From: Bacteroidales bacterium
Lineage (GTDB): Bacteria; Bacteroidota; Bacteroidia; Bacteroidales; UBA7960
Direction of reading: 5' to 3'
Assembly (NCBI GenBank): GCA_019429365.1
Contig: JAHYJD010000031.1
Span: 1 to 33,510 of the forward strand
Length of the DNA: 33,510 nucleotides
Both the position numbers and the translations under genes were made by a program. Shown piece by piece: positions 1-7,498 of this stretch. The notes below the pieces were generated by a model. That model was given only the letters and a program-made list of their open reading frames with translations, was not told the DNA's origin and made no database searches. How positions within the stretch are numbered: the stretch's first letter is position 1; each line of letters starts with the position of its first letter.

Positions 1-63
1 AAATATATCTTTGTTCAGATAAGAGCCTGTTAGGTAGTTTGATATTGGCATTTTAGCTGTCTT

Positions 64-1077
64 TCAAGCAGCCAGAATAAAATCCTTGCCTTCAACAAAA
101 CCCAGTGCGGAGAAATGCTCGCGTATGGCTTGCCCCACGCCGCGCCGGGCAATGAAGTTGATCAGGAACCAGGGTTGGGGTTGGGTGATTTCGGGTATGC
201 GAATGAAGTTGACCTGGCGGTTGGGGCGTTTCTTCACGTCGGTGAATCCGAAAATTTCTACCCCAAGCTCTTGCAGCATGGCGGCTCTTTTGCGGCCAAT
301 GCGGCTGCTGCCACAAACCACAATCTTTTTCCCGGAAGGGACATTGCGTTTGATCCATTTTGCCAGGTATTCGCATTTTACCTGAAAGAAGGCTTCGCGC
401 GAATAGTTCTCGTGGGTTCGTGTAAGCCGCTCCGAATGGTCGTTCCAGGTCAGCAGGGGCTCAGGAATCTTGTAGAAGCAAACATTCTGATCCATCCACC
501 TGAGCCACAACTCATAATCTTCGGGCACGGGCAGGGTGCTGTAGGGGCCAAACTTCTCTGCAAGCTCCTTGCGGAACATTATGGTGGGATGGGCTATGGG
601 CGACTCGATAAAGCGATACTGAAAATGTTCTTCTGGTGTTATTATGCTGTTTTGCCAGTTTACAAAAATCTCAAAGCCTTCGCTGCCCGGAATGGCTGTT
701 TGAAAGGTGGTTTGTGAGCAAACCACATCAATCGATGGGTTGTTTTCTAAAAAATGGAATTGTTTGACTAACCTTTCGGGATGCGAAATGTCGTCGGCAT
801 CCATGCGGGCAATATATGGCGATTTACAATGCTGTAGTCCGGTGTTCAGGGCATGGGCAATACCTTGTCTTGGCTCGTGCAGCATCTTTATTCTGGGGTC
901 TTTTTCAACCCATTTTTGCGCAATGTTCAGCCCTGTGCTGTTTCCATTATTGCTGATCAGTAGCAGCTGCCAGTGCGGAAAAGTTTGCTGGGTAATGCTT
1001 TCAATGGCCCGGTCAAGCTCAGTTCCTTCCTTGTAAAATGGAAGCAAAATAGTAACCAGGTTTTGTGTTTCAGGCAT
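64..1077 (-). CDS. Family 2 glycosyltransferase with C-terminal Rossmann-like domain
   Basis: Predicted GT-A fold glycosyltransferase of family 2, which moves a sugar from a nucleotide-sugar donor to a glycan or lipid acceptor at the cytoplasmic face of the membrane. From the chosen start the protein is 337 aa. The N-terminus VTILLPFYKEG is the usual nucleotide-binding opening, and RMDADD (residues 91-96) carries the DxD metal site. EDYELWLR near residue 190 is the typical acceptor/catalytic ED motif. The last ~90 residues hold KIVVCGSSRIGRKRA followed by EIFGFTDV, which looks like a small Rossmann-type unit and is less usual for GT2 proteins. An upstream in-frame TTG at 1107 exists, but the -7 box TACCTTTG (1102 to 1095, minus) lies between it and the ATG at 1077, so 1077 was chosen. 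It is divergent from the DksA-like gene. Donor and acceptor cannot be told from sequence. Confidence 0.87.
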   Translation of the reverse strand: MPETQNLVTILLPFYKEGTELDRAIESITQQTFPHWQLLLISNNGNSTGLNIAQKWVEKDPRIKMLHEPRQGIAHALNTGLQHCKSPYIARMDADDISHPERLVKQFHFLENNPSIDVVCSQTTFQTAIPGSEGFEIFVNWQNSIITPEEHFQYRFIESPIAHPTIMFRKELAEKFGPYSTLPVPEDYELWLRWMDQNVCFYKIPEPLLTWNDHSERLTRTHENYSREAFFQVKCEYLAKWIKRNVPSGKKIVVCGSSRIGRKRAAMLQELGVEIFGFTDVKKRPNRQVNFIRIPEITQPQPWFLINFIARRGVGQAIREHFSALGFVEGKDFILAA

Positions 1078-1094
1078 GCATTTCTGTTTGCCTG

Positions 1095-1102
1095 CAAAGG
1101 TA
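1095..1102 (-). promoter_or_regulatory. -7 promoter box (TAnnTTTG) of the glycosyltransferase gene
   Basis: The minus strand reads TACCTTTG, an exact match to the Bacteroidota -7 consensus TAnnTTTG, 17 nt before the ATG at 1077. No good -33 TTTG was found at the right distance. It sits in the same 62-bp gap as the opposing box at 1128-1135, so the two promoters are packed back to back. Confidence 0.6.
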
Positions 1103-1127
1103 ATCAAACCTTTGAGCCGTTTTTTTG

Positions 1128-1135
1128 TATTTTTG
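1128..1135 (+). promoter_or_regulatory. -7 promoter box (TAnnTTTG) of the DksA-like gene
   Basis: TATTTTTG matches TAnnTTTG exactly and ends only 4 nt before the ATG at 1140. With the usual distance from this box to the start site, transcription would begin at or within a base or two of the start codon, which predicts a leaderless or nearly leaderless mRNA. It also rules out the upstream in-frame TTG at 1125, which overlaps the box. Confidence 0.6.
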
Positions 1136-1139
1136 CACC

Positions 1140-1472
1140 ATGAATAAATCGCCGGATAAAACGCAGCTTAAAGCGTTAATTGTTAAAAAGATTGTTCAGG
1201 TTGAGGATCTGATTAAAGAACTCGAAGACCTGACAAGACCCATTGCCCCTGATGTGGCCATAGGCCGTGTGTCGAGAATGGACGCCATAAACAACAAAAG
1301 CGTGAATGAAGCTGCCCTGCGTCAGGCCAGGGATAAACTGCAGGGGCTGCAGCATGCACTCGACAACATCGATAACCCCTCCTTTGGGGTCTGTTCCCGT
1401 TGCGGAACAGAAATTCCCTTGGGCCGAATACTAGTTATGCCCGAAAGCCCAAAATGTATCAGGTGTTCGTAG
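1140..1472 (+). CDS. DksA/TraR-family zinc-finger protein
   Basis: A 110-aa protein of the DksA/TraR C4 zinc-finger group. Members bind the secondary channel of RNA polymerase and tune initiation, often together with (p)ppGpp. Visible features are a helical N-terminal part (about residues 7-75) and a C-terminal zinc knuckle with CSRC at 85-88 and CIRC at 106-109, so four cysteines are present. The GRVSRMDAINN segment (42-52) lies where the coiled-coil tip of DksA would be, but the classic acidic DxxDxA tip is not obvious, so whether it acts like DksA proper is uncertain. The start at 1140 is chosen over a TTG at 1125 because the promoter box covers 1128-1135. It is shorter than E. coli DksA (151 aa), which is normal for this small subfamily. 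Confidence 0.85.
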   Translation: MNKSPDKTQLKALIVKKIVQVEDLIKELEDLTRPIAPDVAIGRVSRMDAINNKSVNEAALRQARDKLQGLQHALDNIDNPSFGVCSRCGTEIPLGRILVMPESPKCIRCS

Positions 1473-1528
1473 ATTTTTCCGGCTATTTCCTTCTGGTATA
1501 AAAGTTTAATTTTCCAGCAGTATTTCTG

Positions 1529-3598
1529 ATGGCTGCAAATCCAATGAAAATGAGTTTAAAAGAAGAAAAAGAATATCTTGGTGTTGTCAAGGAAAAACTA
1601 AAAAATACCCTTTTACTGATTAATGAACGGGTAAAAAGTCAAGCCCGTGAATTGCATGAAACGAAAAAGTACCTGTATGAAAACAAGGCAGGTATGGATC
1701 ATGTGGAAAAGGTGTCGGTGCGACAGTCTGTTACCCAGGGTGCACTCCTCGGCGAAGGGGCGGTTAAGAAAAGGAAACAAATACAAAAACTTCTTGAATC
1801 ACCCTATTTTGGGCGGATCGACTTTTCAGAAAAAGGCCATCATGACAGCATCGCATTGTACATAGGGGTTCATTCCTTTTTTGATGAATCAACGGGCGTA
1901 AACCTGATTCACGATTGGCGGGCTCCCATTTCGAGCATGTTTTATGACTTTGAGCTGGGTGAGGCATTTTACCTTGCCCCAGCCGGCAAGGTGGAGGGAA
2001 GCATTTCGCTGAAGCGGCAATACCGCATCAGGCGCGGGAAGCTGGAGTACATGCTCGAAAACGCTTCCAATGTGTATGATGAATTGCTGCAACAAGAACT
2101 TAGCAGGGCTTCTGATAATAAAATGAAGAATATTGTGGCCACCATTCAGCGTGACCAGAACCCGATTGTGCGAAATGAAACTTCGCGCGTACTGATCATA
2201 CAAGGCGTGGCCGGTTCGGGAAAAACCTCTATTGCCCTTCACCGGATTGCCTTCCTTTTATACCGATTCAAGGATACCATTTCGGCCGACAATATCCTGA
2301 TCATTTCGCCCAACAAGGTTTTTGCCGATTACATTGCCAACGTGCTTCCTGAACTGGGCGAAGAGAAAATTCCGGAAATGGGCATGGAAGAACTGGCTGC
2401 CAAGGTGCTGGAAAATAAATACCAGTTCCAAACCTTTTTTGAACAAGTTGCCTTATTGCTTGAAAAAAATGACAAGGGGCTAAGGGAGCGTATTCAGTTT
2501 AAATCATCAGGCGATTTTTTATCAAAGCTTGAGCAATACCTGGTGCACATCAACAACGAATACTTTGTGCCTGCAGATATTGTGGTGAGCAGAAGCCCGG
2601 TTCCCGCCTGGTTTATTAAGGAGAAATTTGAATCCTTTCACCGATTGCCCATAATGAAAAGGTTTGCTTATATAGCGCAAGCCATTGAAGAGAATATTCG
2701 GTATTATTACAAAAAGGAGGTATCGCTGGCTGAAAGAAAAGAAATTCTTTCGGAAGTCACAAAAATGTTCAGGATCACCAACCTTCGTTTGCTTTATAAG
2801 GATTTTTACGGCTGGTTGGGCAGGCCCGAGTTGCTTAAAATGACCGTCCGGTCAAAGTACGAATATGCTGATGTTTTTCCGTTGGTTTATTTAAAACTGA
2901 GATTAGAAGGCTATCAGGCCTTCGAAAACGTAAAACATCTGCTGGTTGATGAAATGCAGGATTATTCACCTGTGCATTACGCGGTGCTTGCCAGGTTATT
3001 CCCTTGCAACAAAACCATACTGGGCGATGCCAATCAGAAAGTAAGCCTCCTGGGTTCTTCGACAGCAGAGGCCATAAAGGGAGTTTTTCAGGAAGCTGAT
3101 GTGGTGAAATTGCGCCGAAGCTATCGCTCTACTTTCGAAATCACCAGGTTTGCACAGCAAATCCTTCCTGACAGCGACCTGATTGCCATGGAGCGGCATG
3201 GGGAGATGCCTGCTTTGAAAGGGCATCCGGACGAAATGGAAGAAGTCCGGTCTGTCAGTGAGCACATCAAAGAATTCCAAAAGTCCGGTTATCATTCAAT
3301 GGGCCTGATCTGCAAAACACCACAACAGGCCGACTGGCTTTACGAACAACTTAATGGTGCTGCCGGCTCAATAGCCAGAATTACCGATCAAAGTGCTGCC
3401 TATTCCACTGGAATCGTTATCACCACCGTTCATCTTTCAAAGGGGCTGGAATTCGATAAGGTAATCGTTCCCTTTGTTACTTCCCAAAACTACAAAACAG
3501 AACTGGATAAACACTTGCTTTATATTGCCTGCACGCGGGCAATGCACCTGCTCGAACTCAGCTATTCGAAGTCGCCCAGCAAGTTTATTGAAAAATAA
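1529..3598 (+). CDS. helD: HelD-like superfamily 1 (UvrD/Rep-type) helicase
   Basis: A 689-aa SF1 ATPase resembling HelD, the RNA-polymerase-associated motor that frees stalled polymerase, and helicase IV. The N-terminal ~200 residues begin with a long charged helical stretch (8-60), the arm that in HelD reaches into polymerase, followed by the conserved IHDWRAPISSMFYD segment (127-140). Walker A is GVAGSGKTS at 226-234 and motif II is LLVDEMQDY at 471-479. Motif III contains GDANQ (499-503) and motif IV RRSYRST (529-535). Motif V is TTVHLSKGLEFDKV (632-645) and motif VI LLYIACTRA (663-671). All are intact, so an active ATPase is expected. The length is somewhat below the ~775 aa of Bacillus HelD. 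It stands alone, 56 bp after the DksA-like gene and 166 bp before the methyltransferase. A role in repair or defence rather than transcription cannot be excluded. A relic of the same 3' end lies at 18809-18857. Confidence 0.85.
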   Translation: MAANPMKMSLKEEKEYLGVVKEKLKNTLLLINERVKSQARELHETKKYLYENKAGMDHVEKVSVRQSVTQGALLGEGAVKKRKQIQKLLESPYFGRIDFSEKGHHDSIALYIGVHSFFDESTGVNLIHDWRAPISSMFYDFELGEAFYLAPAGKVEGSISLKRQYRIRRGKLEYMLENASNVYDELLQQELSRASDNKMKNIVATIQRDQNPIVRNETSRVLIIQGVAGSGKTSIALHRIAFLLYRFKDTISADNILIISPNKVFADYIANVLPELGEEKIPEMGMEELAAKVLENKYQFQTFFEQVALLLEKNDKGLRERIQFKSSGDFLSKLEQYLVHINNEYFVPADIVVSRSPVPAWFIKEKFESFHRLPIMKRFAYIAQAIEENIRYYYKKEVSLAERKEILSEVTKMFRITNLRLLYKDFYGWLGRPELLKMTVRSKYEYADVFPLVYLKLRLEGYQAFENVKHLLVDEMQDYSPVHYAVLARLFPCNKTILGDANQKVSLLGSSTAEAIKGVFQEADVVKLRRSYRSTFEITRFAQQILPDSDLIAMERHGEMPALKGHPDEMEEVRSVSEHIKEFQKSGYHSMGLICKTPQQADWLYEQLNGAAGSIARITDQSAAYSTGIVITTVHLSKGLEFDKVIVPFVTSQNYKTELDKHLLYIACTRAMHLLELSYSKSPSKFIEK

Positions 3599-3648
3599 TC
3601 TTATTGCTGAATTGCGGTTTTGTTCTGTTTATCAAAAAATATTTTTAC

Positions 3649-3671
3649 TTCATTTATGATATATAAATGAA
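3649..3671. repeat. Perfect inverted repeat upstream of the restriction-modification gene
   Basis: Nine-base arms TTCATTTAT (3649-3657) and ATAAATGAA (3663-3671) are exact reverse complements around the 5-base spacer GATAT. The element lies between helD and the methyltransferase-nuclease gene, about 95 bp before its start and just before AT-rich promoter-like sequence (TTTG at 3675-3678 and TACATTTTG at 3693-3701, one base off the -7 consensus). The symmetry suits a dimeric repressor operator; an RNA hairpin at the end of helD is also possible, although no T-run follows. Confidence 0.45.
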
Positions 3672-3764
3672 AAGTTTGTATTTTGCCCCATGTACATTTT
3701 GTTTACGGAAGCCGCCAATGCTGCTTAATTTAATGTTTGGCCGTTTTTAAATAAAGTTTTTCAA

Positions 3765-6700
3765 ATGACCCCTGTTCAGAAATATTTAAAAAGCGTTGCA
3801 ACAAGGTTTAAGCAAGGTATTTCATCAGAGCATTCTTACCGATCAGATCTTGAGGTATTACTTCGTGAACTTGTGAAAGGGATTTCGGTTACCAACGAAC
3901 CTTCAAAAGTTACGGATTGCGGAAACCCCGATTATATTATTACCAGGAACAATATTCCTGTAGGTTACATAGAGGCCAAAGATATTGGCAAGGACCTCAA
4001 TGGCAAACAATATAAAGAGCAACTTACACGGTACAAAAACGCCCTTGATAATCTGATCGTTACAGATTATATCTGGTTTCAGTTTTTTAATCATGGCAAG
4101 CTCGTAAGCGAGGTGAGAATTGGGCAAAAGCTTGATGAACGAACCATTAAACTTTTGCCTGAGCATTTTGAAGAATTTGAAAACCTCATTCAGAACTTCG
4201 GTCAGTTTAGCGGTCAGACGATCCGGTCTTCCCGTAAATTGGCCGAAATGATGGCGGCAAAAGCCAGGTTACTTCAGCACATACTCGAACAGGCCATTAC
4301 CTCTGATGAGGAAAACCAGGAGAACACCTCATTAAAAGGGCAGTACGAAGCTTTTAAGTCAGTGCTGATTCACGACCTTTCGCCCAAAGACTTTGCCGAT
4401 ATTTATGCACAGACCCTTGCATATGGCATGTTTGCCGCCAGGCTGCACGACCCAACCCTCGACACTTTTACCCGCCAGGAAGCAGCAGAACTGATACCAA
4501 AGTCGAACCCATTTTTGAGAAGGTTGTTTCAGTATGTAGCAGGCTACGACATAGATGAGCGTATCAGATCTACGGTTGACAACCTGGCAGAAGTGTTCCG
4601 TTCAACCAATGTGGAAGAGCTTTTAAAAAGCTTTCAAAAAGACGGGCAGGGTGAAGATCCCATTATTCATTTCTATGAAGACTTTCTGGCTCAATACGAC
4701 CCAAAACTGCGAAAATCGAGGGGCGTATGGTACACCCCCGAGCCAGTGGTAAACTTTATTGTAAGAGCCGTTGACGATATTCTGAAAAGTGAGTTTGATC
4801 TGCCCTTGGGCTTGGCTGACACTTCAACAACCAGAATACAAGTTAATGTTCAGGGCAAAAAAGTTGAAAAGGAAGTGCATAAAGTGCAAATACTTGATCC
4901 TGCTACTGGCACCGGCACCTTCCTGGCCGAAGTAGTGAAACTTGTGCACAAAAAGTTTGAAGGCCAGCAAGGCATCTGGAGTAATTATGTGGAGAACCAC
5001 CTTATACCACGCTTAAACGGGTTTGAACTGCTGATGGCCAGTTATGCCATGGCCCACCTGAAACTTGACCTGCTGCTGACTGAAACGGGTTTTAAACCTA
5101 CCAAAGACCAGCGCTTGCGGGTTTTTCTAACCAACAGCCTTGAAGAATACCACCCTGATACAGGTACCTTGTTTGCAAATTGGGTTAGCTCAGAGGCTAA
5201 TGAGGCCAACTTTATCAAAAGGGATACACCGGTGATGGTGATTATTGGGAACCCACCTTATAGTGGTGAAAGTAAAAATAAAGGCGAATGGATAATGAGC
5301 CTAATGGAAGATTATAAAAAAGAACCAGGAGGGAAAGAAAAACTAAAAGAGCAAAATTCAAAATTTATTAATGACGATTATGTAAAGTTTTTGCGTTTCG
5401 GCCAGCATTTCGTAGAAAAAAACGGAAGTGGAATTTTAGCTTTCATTAATCCTCACGGTTTTTTAGACAATCCAACATATAGGGGAATGCGTTGGCACTT
5501 ATTGAATACATATGATAAAATTTATACATTGGATCTACATGGAAACGCCAAGAAAAAAGAAACGGCGCCTGACGGTTCAGCAGATATAAATGTTTTTGAT
5601 ATAGAACAAGGAGTTTCAATAAATTTTTTTATTAAAACAGGAAAAAAGAAACCAGATGAACTTGGGCAAGTATTCCACTATGACTTATACGGGAAACGTG
5701 ACTTAAAATATGATTTCCTTTCTCACAACAATTTAAAGTCTATAGAGTACCAAAGTTTTACTCCCTTTAGAAACAGCTTTCTATTTAAAAGCATTGATGA
5801 ATCAATGCTCAAAAAATATAATGAAGGTATTAACCCTATAAGCCTTTTCACAGTCAATGTAATGGGTTTTCAAACTCATAGAGATAGCTTTGCTATTGAT
5901 TTTGAAATGAAAAACATAAAATCAAGAGCATTAGATCTTATTGATAAAAAAATTACGAACGAAGAACTTAATAAAAAATACTCTATCAGTGATAATCGAG
6001 ATTGGAAACTTGAAAAAGCAAGAAATGAAATTCAATCTGATAAAAATTGGGAAAGTAAGGCAGTAAAGTGTGGATATAGACCTTTTGATGAAAGACCTTG
6101 CTATTTCAGTTATGTAATGATGGATTATCCAAGAAAGGAATTAATTCAAAATGTTTTAAATAAGGAAAATATTTTATTAGGTATTGGAAGACAAGGTTCG
6201 GCGGTTGGTGATATAGATTGGTGTTTAACAACTGTATCAAAGCACCCCGTAGATGCCAATATTTTTAGACGTGGCGGTGTAAATCTTTTTCCTCTATATT
6301 TATATCCCGATAATTCAGGACAGCAAACAATTGAACATACAACGAAAAAAATACCAAATCTTAATCTCGAAATTGTCAACCTAATTGAAAGCAAGATCGG
6401 CTTAACCTTTACTAGTGAAAAGAAAAGAGAGGAAAAATCTTTTGCTCCAATTGACATTTTGGATTATATCTATGCAGTTTTGCATTCACCTTCTTACCGC
6501 ACAAAATACAAGGATTTTTTAAAAACAGATTTTCCAAAAATTCCTTACCCAAAAGACCCTGAAACATTCTGGCAATTGGTAGCTCTCGGTGAACAACTGC
6601 GGGAAATTCATTTGCTGGAAAGCCCGATGGTAAATAACTTCATAACGCAATACCCGGTGGATGGAAGCAACGAGGTGGAGAAAATCACTTACCAGGATGG

Positions 6701-6917
6701 GAAGGTGTTTATCAACGCCACACAGCATTTTGACCATGTGCCTGAAGTAGCCTGGAGTTTTTACATAGGTGGTTACCAGCCAGCCCAAAAATGGCTAAAA
6801 GACCGCAAGGGCAGGCAGCTCGACTTTAACGACATTCTGCACTACCAGCGGATCATTGTCGCCCTTACTGAAACAGACAGGCTGATGAAGGAGATTGATA
6901 AAGTGGAGATTGAATAG
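3765..6917 (+). CDS. Single-chain restriction-modification enzyme (type ISP-like nuclease plus N6-adenine methyltransferase)
   Basis: A 1050-aa protein combining a nuclease-like N-terminus, a gamma-class N6-adenine DNA methyltransferase and a C-terminal recognition region. Near the N-terminus D56, E70 and K72 (PDYIITR then YIEAK) fit a PD-(D/E)xK nuclease core. A helical linker runs to about residue 320, where RGVWYTPEPVV starts the methyltransferase. Motif I (SAM binding) is DPATGTGTF at 378-386 and the catalytic motif IV is NPPY at 496-499. Residues ~500-925 form the likely target-recognition region, whose DNA is clearly more AT-rich than the rest; the final ~120 residues return to normal composition and read like the type ISP C-terminal segment. 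True type ISP enzymes (about 1570 aa) also carry a helicase domain, and none is visible here. The layout is therefore closer to a type IIG enzyme. No separate S, R or M gene is nearby. Likely role: phage or plasmid restriction. Confidence 0.82.
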   Translation: MTPVQKYLKSVATRFKQGISSEHSYRSDLEVLLRELVKGISVTNEPSKVTDCGNPDYIITRNNIPVGYIEAKDIGKDLNGKQYKEQLTRYKNALDNLIVTDYIWFQFFNHGKLVSEVRIGQKLDERTIKLLPEHFEEFENLIQNFGQFSGQTIRSSRKLAEMMAAKARLLQHILEQAITSDEENQENTSLKGQYEAFKSVLIHDLSPKDFADIYAQTLAYGMFAARLHDPTLDTFTRQEAAELIPKSNPFLRRLFQYVAGYDIDERIRSTVDNLAEVFRSTNVEELLKSFQKDGQGEDPIIHFYEDFLAQYDPKLRKSRGVWYTPEPVVNFIVRAVDDILKSEFDLPLGLADTSTTRIQVNVQGKKVEKEVHKVQILDPATGTGTFLAEVVKLVHKKFEGQQGIWSNYVENHLIPRLNGFELLMASYAMAHLKLDLLLTETGFKPTKDQRLRVFLTNSLEEYHPDTGTLFANWVSSEANEANFIKRDTPVMVIIGNPPYSGESKNKGEWIMSLMEDYKKEPGGKEKLKEQNSKFINDDYVKFLRFGQHFVEKNGSGILAFINPHGFLDNPTYRGMRWHLLNTYDKIYTLDLHGNAKKKETAPDGSADINVFDIEQGVSINFFIKTGKKKPDELGQVFHYDLYGKRDLKYDFLSHNNLKSIEYQSFTPFRNSFLFKSIDESMLKKYNEGINPISLFTVNVMGFQTHRDSFAIDFEMKNIKSRALDLIDKKITNEELNKKYSISDNRDWKLEKARNEIQSDKNWESKAVKCGYRPFDERPCYFSYVMMDYPRKELIQNVLNKENILLGIGRQGSAVGDIDWCLTTVSKHPVDANIFRRGGVNLFPLYLYPDNSGQQTIEHTTKKIPNLNLEIVNLIESKIGLTFTSEKKREEKSFAPIDILDYIYAVLHSPSYRTKYKDFLKTDFPKIPYPKDPETFWQLVALGEQLREIHLLESPMVNNFITQYPVDGSNEVEKITYQDGKVFINATQHFDHVPEVAWSFYIGGYQPAQKWLKDRKGRQLDFNDILHYQRIIVALTETDRLMKEIDKVEIE

Positions 6918-6950
6918 GACTGAGGTTAAGTTATTTTAGAAAAAAATTTA

Positions 6951-6966
6951 TTTACTTATAAGTAAA
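6951..6966. promoter_or_regulatory. Candidate operator: perfect 16-bp palindrome in the toxin-antitoxin promoter
   Basis: TTTACTTATAAGTAAA is its own reverse complement over all 16 bases. It ends 6 bp before the -7 box TAACTTTG (6973-6980) and covers the place where the -33 element should be. An HTH antitoxin dimer bound here would block polymerase, which is how HigA- and other Xre-type antitoxins repress their own operon. The binding itself is inferred. Confidence 0.6.
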
Positions 6967-6972
6967 AAATAA

Positions 6973-6980
6973 TAACTTTG
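6973..6980 (+). promoter_or_regulatory. -7 promoter box (TAnnTTTG) of the toxin-antitoxin-chaperone module
   Basis: TAACTTTG is an exact consensus match, 16 nt before the toxin ATG at 6997. The region in place of a clean -33 box is taken up by the palindrome at 6951-6966. Confidence 0.6.
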
Positions 6981-6996
6981 CAAACCTGGCAAATTG

Positions 6997-7494
6997 ATGA
7001 AGTGCAGACTCGTTAAAATAAACAGATTGAGCGGATATAAGGCTTCTTTGTATTCGGTAGTCATTAACGAAGAAAAAGAGACGCTGCTTGAAAAGTTTAT
7101 TCGGGAAAACAAAAATTCATTTTTAAGTGAAACAAAAGACATTCTAAAGCGTTTAAGAACTATAGGGCATAAGACCGGAGCAAGAAAACAGTTTTTTAAG
7201 GAGTTTGAAGGAAAACCCGGTGATGGTATTTGTGCCCTTTACGACGATCCTGATAGCAAGTTGCGCTTATATTGCATTATTTTCGGTGCGCAGATTTTGG
7301 TAGTGGGAGGAGGTGGCCCCAAACCAAAAAATATTAAAGCCTTGCAGGAAAATCAGAAACTGAAAGATGAAAACTATTTTCTCAGATGGCTTTCAGAACA
7401 AATCACAGAACGTATTAAAGACAAGGAAATAACCTTTGAAAACGATTACCTGGATTTCTCCGGTAATTTAGAGTTTCACGAAAAGGAAGATTAA
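6997..7494 (+). CDS. Putative RelE/HigB-like toxin of a TAC module
   Basis: A 165-aa protein, first in a tight three-gene set. The segment from residue ~50 to 110 (TGARKQFFKEFEGKPGDGI, ALYDDPDSKLRLYCI, then ILVVGGGGPKPKN) has the strand pattern and closing basic loop of the RelE/HigB/ParE fold, whose members usually cleave mRNA in the ribosome. The match is by pattern only and the protein is longer than typical RelE or HigB (about 90-125 aa), with an extra helical C-terminal tail. In-frame TTG (6994) and ATG (6997) are adjacent; ATG was chosen. The antitoxin follows after 4 bp. Local base composition is low in GC (a hand count of 7081-7140 gives 18 of 60), compared with about half in flanking housekeeping genes, which is consistent with horizontal acquisition. 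Toxicity is inferred from context. Confidence 0.6.
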   Translation: MKCRLVKINRLSGYKASLYSVVINEEKETLLEKFIRENKNSFLSETKDILKRLRTIGHKTGARKQFFKEFEGKPGDGICALYDDPDSKLRLYCIIFGAQILVVGGGGPKPKNIKALQENQKLKDENYFLRWLSEQITERIKDKEITFENDYLDFSGNLEFHEKED

Positions 7495-7498
7495 GACG

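Noticed and set aside
115-717. 200-aa plus-strand open frame
   Set aside because: It lies fully antisense to the glycosyltransferase, which has clear family motifs, and its own translation resembles nothing.
1529-3598. The HelD-like helicase as the missing motor of the restriction-modification enzyme
   Set aside because: It carries HelD-type features and SF1 motifs, whereas type ISP motors are SF2 and fused in one chain. Only proximity supports a link, so it is mentioned as a possibility and not called.
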